Source of the DNA: Siphonodentalium dalli
Lineage: Eukaryota; Mollusca; Scaphopoda; Gadilida; Siphonodentaliidae
NCBI GenBank assembly: GCA_032622095.1
Contig: CP136066.1
Span: forward strand, 50,378,911 to 50,442,910
Direction: 5' to 3'
DNA length: 64,000 nt
Part shown: in pieces, positions 57,115 through 64,000 of the stretch
Layout of the letters: every line of letters starts with the position of its first letter
Position numbering within the stretch: position 1 is the stretch's first letter
Made by a program: the position numbers and the translations under genes
Notes under the pieces: model-generated
Database searches by the model: none
What the model saw: only the letters and a program-made list of their open reading frames with translations
Told to the model about the DNA's origin: nothing

Positions 57115-57556
57115 GCCTTTACCCAACAGAACGGCCCTGTGCCAATGCATTCTCTTATATATGCGAGTCGACCATAGGTCGCCTCGCATATATAAGAGAA
57201 TGCATTGGCTTAACACACATTAAAAATGATAAAATTGTCAAAGAATGTAGAAAAATATTATAAAAATATTATAAAAAATGTAAGAAAAAATTATAAAATT
57301 GTTTAAGAATGTAAGAAAAAATGGTAAAAAGTGTTAGGCCAATGCATTCTCTTATATATGGGAGGCGACCTATGGTCGACTCGCATATATAAGAGAATGC
57401 ATTGGCACAGGGCATAACTGTAACCATCACAATGTGGTCAATAAACCGGTTCCAATGATATCCATATTTGTATGGTGTTATTGAGACAGACCGAAGATAT
57501 TTTATTCTGTTGAAGCTTTATTTGGGCGTTTTTGGCCGGTTTTTTGGGTAAAGGGT
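57115..57556. mobile_element. TTAA-flanked element with TTTACCCAACAGAACGGC end, copy 1
   Basis: TTAA at 57111-57114 and 57557-57560; right end GGCCGGTTTTTTGGGTAAAGG. Carries two complete TATATAAGAGAATGCATTGG hairpins (57,134-57,208 and 57,335-57,415) separated by AT-rich sequence. Confidence 0.85.
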
Positions 57557-57618
57557 TAATAGCTATTTCATGCCTCGCCAAATCCACCATTGTTGTATGA
57601 GATCATGACTCAGTTTAA

Positions 57619-59395
57619 CCCTTTCACGACTGCAGCTTCCTGAATATTCGAGAAAACCCTGTGCCAATGCAGTCTCTTATACAGTAAAACCTCTCCAAAC
57701 TGAACACCCTTCGGTTCAATAAAGTACCAACTAAATTATAAATAACAATAGATTAAACATGTTATAATCAGAATTAAAAACACGGTATAATATTAAGATA
57801 TAATACATGTATCGATAAGACAGGAAACATGGAAAAGAAAATGATGGTGATTTTTTTAAATGTCGCTAAAAATTGTCACATCGTTAGTATAGTAGTTTTG
57901 TACTACCAGTACCAGTATTTAGCGGTGTTTTGTTCGGCGAACGTTTTGAACCTGATTATAATGGCAGCTGTCTGATTAGATAACTGTTTGCTTATTTAGG
58001 TGCCGTTTACACATAGCCGGTGAGCAATCTAAGCGGCGAACCTGTTAACCGGTGAAAGTTACTGCAGAGTGTTTTAATCATCGTCGGCGAAGATACGCAT
58101 ATATTCATGTGTCTCCTTTACTTGTTAATAGTTTTCCTTTTAGTTCTCACTAAACTGGAATATGATATTGCTCTACACCTGTAAACATCTCGCCGCTTCC
58201 TTCTAGAGGAATATTTGGGCACTATAGTGAAATGAAATTTTATAGAAATGGAATAGCCAAAATTATTAATACCCAACTCAAACTTTCAGGTATTGCTATT
58301 GGTAATTAGATATTTAAACAACATTGTTAAAAGTTTGTTTGAGTTCATAGACACTCTGTGAATTGAGTGTCGCTCCAAAAGCATGGTGATTGTCAGTTTT
58401 GAGATCTTTTCGTCGCTTCTACAATTGGTGTCTAATCATTCTGATTTGATTTTATATTATATATATAAGTTTCAACATTGCGAATCAAATGTGACAAACA
58501 AAACCACTAAACATGTTAGGATTGGGCAATTTCCAGGTTTAGACACAGGTTCAGATCTAAAGGAAATCGCTCAATACGAGTGTATTTTGCACTAATCTAT
58601 AGCTCAAATTCATTCATTTGTTGCTGAGTATAAAAGGAGATGGTCCCATAAATGGCCGGATTTAGCGTACAGTACCCCTTTAACACTTTGAGTGAACAAT
58701 GGTGACCACAATACAGCGCTGACACTATGTTTTTACATCAATCATTGACCTGAATTGATCTCTTATTTTTACGGCCACTGTCCAAACTAAACACTAATTA
58801 GCTGAAAATACACGATGGTATTGTCACCAATAAAGTTTTAATCAACCTGTCACAATGAATGAGCCGTCAGGAAAACGACCACTCAGAGTTGAATGTTTAC
58901 ACCTGAAATTTAAACTTACAATGGATCCCCAGTCTACACCAGAGCCAAAACGAGCTCAGCATCAAGTATGTCAAATCTACCACACGTTTGTTCGGTTGGT
59001 ATCGCTTTCTGCGTTCAGATTTCAGATGTAAAAATTAATGGATTCGTTCACTTTTGGACTATAAAAGCCATCCGATGTTCGAAATAGAGAGTTTCCGGTT
59101 TACAGAGGTAATTTTTAGTGAGAATGCCTTGGGTGAATTTGGGACTGGACAAGTTTTTGGTATGGAGAGGGTTCGGTTTATAGAGGGTCCAGTTTGGAGA
59201 GGTTTTACTGTATATGCGAGTCGCCGATGGGGTGCCTCACATATATAAGATAATGCCTAACAATATTTACCTTGATCTTGTGAGCCAGTGCATTCTCTTA
59301 TATATGCGAGGTTCCCTATGACTCGCATATATATAAGAGAATGCACTTGCACAGGGTCTTTAATTCTGCACCAGCGCAGCTCCGTCATGAAAGGG
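57619..59395. mobile_element. TTAA-flanked CCCTTTCACGACTGCAG element split by another insertion
   Basis: TTAA at 57615-57618 and 59396-59399; ends CCCTTTCACGACTGCAGC and CTCCGTCATGAAAGGG. Only about 250 bases are its own; 57682-59210 is a separate element inserted into its hairpin module. Confidence 0.8.
57682..59210. mobile_element. 1.5-kb TA-flanked element with CAGTAAAACCTCTCC ends
   Basis: Left end CAGTAAAACCTCTCCAAACTG, right end CAGTTTGGAGAGGTTTTACTG, TA duplicated at 57680-57681 and 59211-59212. CAGT ends and a TA target indicate the Tc1/mariner/pogo group. I find no transposase frame inside, so it is non-autonomous. It contains a fragment of the GTACAGTACCCC family at 58,605-58,683. 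Confidence 0.85.
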
Positions 59396-59416
59396 TTAAA
59401 CATTTATTAGCTTTAA

Positions 59417-59694
59417 CCGTTTTAGTGCCAAGTCCGATTTTTGTATCAACCCATATACCCTGTGCCAATGCATTCTCTTATATATGCGAGTTGACCATAG
59501 GTCGCATCGCATATATAAGAGAATGCATTGGCCTAACAATTTTTCATCATTTGTTATTATTTATTACAATTTTTTACAATTTTAATAATTTTTTCTTATA
59601 TTTTTTAACTCATTCAGTGCCAGATTTTATCGGCCCTGGCACTGTACAGACCATAAATTAGGGCCGATGAGATCGGCCCCTGGCACTGAAAGGG
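59417..59694. mobile_element. TTAA-flanked CCGTTTTAGTGCC element, copy 2
   Basis: TTAA at 59413-59416 and 59695-59698; right end CCTGGCACTGAAAGGG; orientation inverted relative to 56323. Contains a complete hairpin module at about 59,460-59,545 and an extra GGCCGAT repeat near the right end. Confidence 0.8.
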
Positions 59695-59747
59695 TTAATA
59701 TAATATGAAGGGGGATGTTTTAATATAGACTGCAATATAGTCACATT

Positions 59748-60133
59748 CAGGTCTCAAAATATGGTACTGGACATTTTACGTCATCAAATTCATCCTCTGT
59801 GGCCCTCATTCTGCATGGCCTCATCTGCTATGGGAGACCTAGACACAGATTTAGTATCTCAGATGATGAATATTGTGATGTGCACCCATTGGGGACCTTG
59901 ATTATGTATTGTTTTGTCTGCCAATTTGAGGATATACATGTACAGTATAGAGCAACTAAACTGAAAAAGAAAAAGAATCTTATCAGAGGATATGAGGCCT
60001 AAGTAGAATAAGCCATTCATAAGGTCCCCAGAGGGTGAATTTAGTGATGCTATCATGCTGTGAGATGTTGTGAATTAAGTCACCCTCTGGGGACCTCATT
60101 CTGCAAAAGACTGGTACCATATTTTGAGGCCTG
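59748..60133. mobile_element. Element with CAGGTCTCAAAATATGGTAC ends and GAATGAGG core
   Basis: Ends CAGGTCTCAAAATATGGTAC and GTACCATATTTTGAGGCCTG. Interior is that of the 36909 family (CCCCAGAGGGTGAATTTAGTG and complement), but the terminal repeats differ. Confidence 0.75.
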
Positions 60134-60199
60134 TTCAATATAGACTTCAATCAATTTCTACCAATCTTAGACACATAACTTTGCTATCGGCTTAATTAA

Positions 60200-60441
60200 C
60201 CCTTTGAGTGCCAGGGGCCGATATTATCGGCCCTAAACCTACACAATAAGTCTGTTAAAGAATATAATAAAATATATTAAAATTGTAAAAAATTTATAAA
60301 AAAAAAATAAAATAAAAATTGTTAAGCCAATGCATTCTCTTATATATGCGAGGCGACCTATGGTCGACTCGCATATATAAGAGAATGCATTGGCACAGGG
60401 TATATGGGTTGATACAAAAATCGGACCTGGCACTCAAAGGG
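60200..60441. mobile_element. TTAA-flanked CCCTTTGAGTGCC element, copy 3
   Basis: TTAA at 60196-60199 and 60442-60445; same orientation as 56323, with the whole hairpin module at about 60,325-60,400. Confidence 0.85.
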
Positions 60442-60569
60442 TTAACCTTTACATGTTTTCTTCTTATTTTCATCCCAAAATCGACATAAAATAATGAAAT
60501 TATATGCTTTAAAACTACCACAGGGACTGACCTACCGGTAATTATTTAATCCACTGTATGCTGTATTAA

Positions 60570-60929
60570 CCCTTTACCCAACAGAACGGCCATGTGCCAA
60601 TGCATTCTCTTATATATGCGAGTCGACCATAGGTCGCCTCGCATATATAAGAGAATGCATTGGCTTAACACATTAAAAATTGTTAAAGAATGTACGAAAA
60701 AGTGTTAAAAAACCAATGCATTCTCTTATATATGCGAGGCGACCTATGGTCGACTCGCATATATAAGAGAATGCATTGGCACAGGGCATAACTGTAACTA
60801 TCACAATGTGATCAAGGAGCCGGTTCCAATGATATCCATATTTGCATGGTTCTATTGAGACAGACCGAAGATATTTTAGGCTGTTGAAGCTTTATTTGGC
60901 CGGTTTTGGCAGTTTTGTTGGGTAAATGG
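60570..60929. mobile_element. TTAA-flanked TTTACCCAACAG element, copy 2, inside a 45-bp array
   Basis: TTAA at 60566-60569 and 60930-60933. Two hairpin modules (60,595-60,665; 60,712-60,785). Its left flank (TTTAATCCACTGTATGCTGT) is a unit of the array that continues on its right. Confidence 0.9.
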
Positions 60930-61180
60930 TTAACTAGATTGGTCCATCTCTTGTTTAATCCACTGTATGCTGTATTAACTGGATTGGTCCATCTCTTGTT
61001 TAATCCACTGTATGCTGTATTAACTGGATTGGTCCATCTCTTGTTTAATCCACTGTATGCTGTATTAACTGGATTGGTCCATCTCTTGTTTAATCCACTG
61101 TATGCTGTATTAACTGGATTGGTCCATCTCTTGTTTAATCCACTGTATGCTGTATTAACTGGATTGGTCCATCTGTCTTG
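60930..61180. repeat. 45-bp tandem repeat
   Basis: Unit contains TTAACTGGATTGGTCCATCT and TTAATCCACTGTATGCTG; TAACTGGATT at 60976 and 61021 gives a period of 45. About 5.5 nearly identical copies plus one partial unit left of the inserted element. The period is divisible by three, so an open frame with a 15-residue repeat results; I treat it as an artefact. Confidence 0.95.
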
Positions 61181-61738
61181 ATATCAGGGGTTTTTTTTAG
61201 GGAATGGCAGGGGCTGAAAATGGACCCCGTTTCCAATGGGAAATTGTCAGGTTTTTCCCAATTTCTGACCCTGAAATTCCCAGTGAACAAAAGACATATT
61301 AAACTTCCCTTCTTTTTTATGAATAATTTCTAGTCCCCTGGTACATTACACTGAGTTTCATAAGGCCAATGTAAACATATTGCTAGATTTACATCCCCGC
61401 CCAACCCTAATTTGGTCCTCTCCTCAATATTTTTTTATTTTGATATCTTTTTATATGTATATGTATTTTGTTCTAGCCTTAGCTGTCCAATCAGATTTCA
61501 ATGACCCATTAATCAGTCTATTTTGATCAAATTGGACAAAATAAATTACCTTGTATCATATAAGATAGGATACTGCTTCAATATCTAGAATTGTATATGA
61601 CCATTTATGTTAGGAAGAATAAAATATAAAATATAAAATTCGCACCCTCCCGCCCCATTTATCTGAAACAGTTGGATGTAAATCTAGCAATTTATTTATA
61701 TTGGCCTAATGAACATGCTTGTTTCTATCTTCTCTATA
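61181..61738. other. No gene recognised
   Basis: AT-rich spacer with a short inverted relation between TTGCTAGATTTACATCC (61,380) and GGATGTAAATCTAGCAA (61,675). Confidence 0.55.
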
Positions 61739-61899
61739 CAGTAATGCCCTAAATAATCGACTCCTTAACCACAGCAGAATTATGGGTAATTTTTCAGAAT
61801 TGATATCTTTTGTGCAACAGGCCATATTTCCGACTAAATCCTGAAAAATCACCCATAATTCTGCTGTGGTTAAGGAGTCGATTATTTAGGGCATTACTG
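61739..61899. mobile_element. TA-flanked palindrome, copy 7 (centre lost)
   Basis: Same family as 38450 with the central hairpin replaced by a short unrelated stretch (GAATTGATATCTTTTGTGC). TA on both sides. Confidence 0.88.
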
Positions 61900-62039
61900 T
61901 ATATGTTCCCAATTATAAGCCTCTGTGGCACCAATATTGAATTCCCAATGGAAAGGGCCATGGATCCTTTCCTAAAGTGGGTAGAAAATCCCAGGGTTAT
62001 CCAGCTCTAAGATATTTAGTGCTGATTAGGATTGCCTAT

Positions 62040-62800
62040 GATGATTTGTTAAAAATTGGTTAAATTGTATTCATTGTTTTCAACTTTCTAGAGTTATCTT
62101 TCTTTCTCTGAAAATGGTGTTTGTCTATAACTGATATAATCAATACCCAAGAAAAATTCATTCAATAGTATTCATTGCTTTCAACTTTCTAGAGTTATCT
62201 TTCTTCCTCTGAAAATGTAGGTTGATCAAGATTGTCTATCAAGTTGGCATTAAGCCTTTTATGACTGGAGCTGCGCTGGTGCAGCATTGAAGACCCGGTG
62301 CCAGTGCATTCTCTTATATATGCGAATATCCCATAGAAAAATCCCTGGGGTTATCCAGCTCTCAAAGATATTAGTTAAAAATTGGTTTAATTGTGTTCAT
62401 TGTTTTCAACTTTCTAGAGTTATCTTTCTTTCTCTGAAAATGTTGTTTGTCTATAACTGGTATTATCAATACCCAAAAAAATCGGTAGGTTGATCAAGAT
62501 TGTCTATCAAGTTGGCAATAAGCTTTTCATAATGGGAGCTGCGCTGGCTCACCATTGAATACCCTGTGCCAGTGCATTCTCTTCTATATGCGAGTATCCC
62601 ATAGAAAAATCCCTGGGGTTATCCAGATCTCAAAGATATTTAGTACTGATTAATTAGGATTGCCTATGATGATTGGTTAAAAATTCATTCAATAGTATTC
62701 ATTGCTTACAACTTTCTAGAGTTATCTTTCTTTCTCTGAAAATGTTGTTTGTCTTTGACTGGTATAATCAACAATACCCAACAAAATCTGTAGGTCTATC
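62040..62800. repeat. Repeated segment with TTTCAACTTTCTAGAGTTATC, four copies
   Basis: Copies near 62,075, 62,180, 62,400 and 62,700, mixed with half copies of the TATATAAGAGAATGCA module (62,298-62,330; 62,570-62,600). Irregular spacing suggests successive local duplications. Confidence 0.75.
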
Positions 62801-62824
62801 AAGTTGGGTTTAAGCCTTCCATGC

Positions 62825-63076
62825 AAGCCTTGAAATAGGGTGTCTGTCATTTGCAGAATGAGGTCCCCAGAGGGTGAATTTAGTGATGCTACCCCGCATA
62901 GCAGGCTAGCATCACCAAATTCACCCTCTGGGAACCTCATTCTGCTGAGATGTAAGCAGAATGAGGTCCCCAGAGGGTGAATTTGGTGATGCTAGCCCGC
63001 TATGTGGGGTAGCATCACTAAATTCACCCTCTGGGGACCTCATTCTGCAAATGACAGACACACTATTTTAAGGCTT
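62825..63076. mobile_element. GAATGAGGTCCCC family, two back-to-back hairpins
   Basis: Ends AAGCCTTGAAATAGGGTGTC and GACACACTATTTTAAGGCTT. Inside are two complete hairpins of GAATGAGGTCCCCAGAGG with nearly perfect arms. Confidence 0.85.
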
Positions 63077-63699
63077 GCTTCCATGACGGGAGCTGCGCTG
63101 GTGCATCATTAAAGACACAGTGCCAATGCATTCTCTTACATGTATGTATGCACATATGAGGGAATGCACTGGCTTACAAGGTCAAGGTAATTATTTCGAG
63201 GAGAGGACTTTAAAAAAGCATTTTGCTTGTTGTCCAATCTCTTCATAAATCTCTATATTTCTACATGTATATTGTGTCTGTGTTATATGTTTGATTTTTT
63301 AAAATAAATATTGTTTACATCAAGGTAATTATTGATAGGCCAATGCATTCTCTTATATATTATAAATGTGAGTCTCCCATATGGAATGCATTGGCACAGG
63401 GTTTTTGCAAAATTTCAGGAAGTTCCATGCATGGAAGAGTTAAAAGCGAGTATATAATGTGTGCTGCTTTTAACATTTCTGGCTCCAGAGCTATACTTCT
63501 GAACATGTTGAATTTTGTTTTACATCCAAATTCACACTTTCTTATCGATTCTAAGCCTCTCTGTGGAAATGGGGGCCCTCACATTGTTCACAATGTACAT
63601 AAGACTCTCAGTGTTAGTTTATTCAATTTTAGTTGGACATATTCACTTATATGGGTTAAAAAAAACTTGACGAGGGCCATTTTAGATTCGCATCCCTTG
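63077..63699. other. No gene; remnants of hairpin modules
   Basis: Half modules at about 63,120-63,160 and 63,345-63,405 with CATGACGGGAGCTGCG-type ends, otherwise AT-rich. The 164-codon frame across 63343-63837 shows no protein features. Confidence 0.5.
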
Positions 63700-64000
63700 T
63701 TTTTATATGCCTGTTTTTTAAAAAGTGGTATTTTATGTATGTTAATGGTCCGTCCTTCCATTCGCTTTTGGTTTCTGGATGATGACTTTAGATGGTCTCG
63801 ACTGAATGGAACGAAATTTGGTATGTGGTTTTACTAGCACAACATACAGGTCAAGTTCAAATTCGGGTTCCATCTGCCAATTTTGAATTTTCACCAGGGT
63901 TATGGCCCTTTGTTGAAAAACTTTGGAGGACTATTGTAATCAGCATGCACGTCAGTCTGGGTAGCCATCCATGCGAGGTTGTCCATATGATAACTTGAGA
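63700..64000. repeat. Diverged unit of the 170-bp repeat family
   Basis: Follows the same order as the block before and inside 47790-48530: TTTTTATATGCC, a GTCCGTCC run, GGTTTCTGGATGATGAC, GGTATGTGG, CAGGTCAAGTTC, GGTTATGGCCCTTT. Runs off the right edge. Confidence 0.7.

Noticed and set aside
60906-61181. 91-codon frame with a perfect 15-residue repeat
   Set aside because: Translation of a 45-bp tandem array; the open frame follows from the period and the composition.
63343-63837. 164-codon plus-strand frame
   Set aside because: It spans a hairpin-module remnant and a repeat unit and shows no domain or coding-like composition.

Overview
The window looks like nuclear DNA of an invertebrate animal, probably a marine lophotrochozoan such as a mollusc. 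That placement is inference: it rests on one recognisable intron-containing animal gene, AT-rich intergenic DNA and a very high load of palindromic non-autonomous transposons. Two protein-coding systems can be read with confidence.

(1) Bases 1 to about 12,905 are a virus-like Polinton/Maverick (adintovirus-like) element whose left end lies outside the window. On the minus strand it carries an unknown protein cut by the left edge, a small membrane protein, a DDE integrase with a C-terminal chromodomain, a conserved accessory gene broken by a stop, two basic small proteins of virion-protein type, a 32-residue ORF, a packaging ATPase, an unknown gene broken by a stop, and a protein-primed family B DNA polymerase (polB). 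PolB is one uninterrupted frame with four in-frame stops and a damaged motif C. No capsid or protease gene is in view; they may lie to the left. The 5' end of polB is mirrored in a 193-bp inverted repeat that also drives, on the plus strand, a zinc-knuckle protein with the same N-terminus.

(2) Bases 9,428 to 12,905 form an unusual accessory cluster. Two divergent pairs of small genes share almost identical noncoding modules but unrelated coding sequences. The 3' ends of all four genes carry stem-loops matching the metazoan replication-dependent histone mRNA 3' end (GGCCCTTTTCAGGGCC, one followed by ACCCA). This is the best candidate in the window for an undescribed system.

(3) Bases 13,050 to 26,300 are repeats: a 30-bp GC-rich array that flips orientation, a 3-kb degenerate satellite with an orientation switch and a LINE 3' fragment inside it, palindromic TTAA elements, and a 5'-truncated LINE (endonuclease plus reverse transcriptase, 19,728-22,140, minus).

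(4) Bases 27,106 to 38,160 hold a five-exon, plus-strand cornichon (CNIH) gene, a conserved ER cargo receptor, apparently intact at 145 codons. Its introns carry several mobile elements and a partial duplication of exon 3.

(5) Bases 38,161 to 64,000 contain no gene I can support. They are filled with small inverted-repeat elements: seven copies of a TA-flanked palindrome with CAGTAATGCC ends, a set of TTAA-flanked CCCTTT elements sharing one hairpin module, elements built from another shared hairpin (GAATGAGGTCCCCAGAGG), and tandem repeats with periods of 45, 163 and 170 bp.
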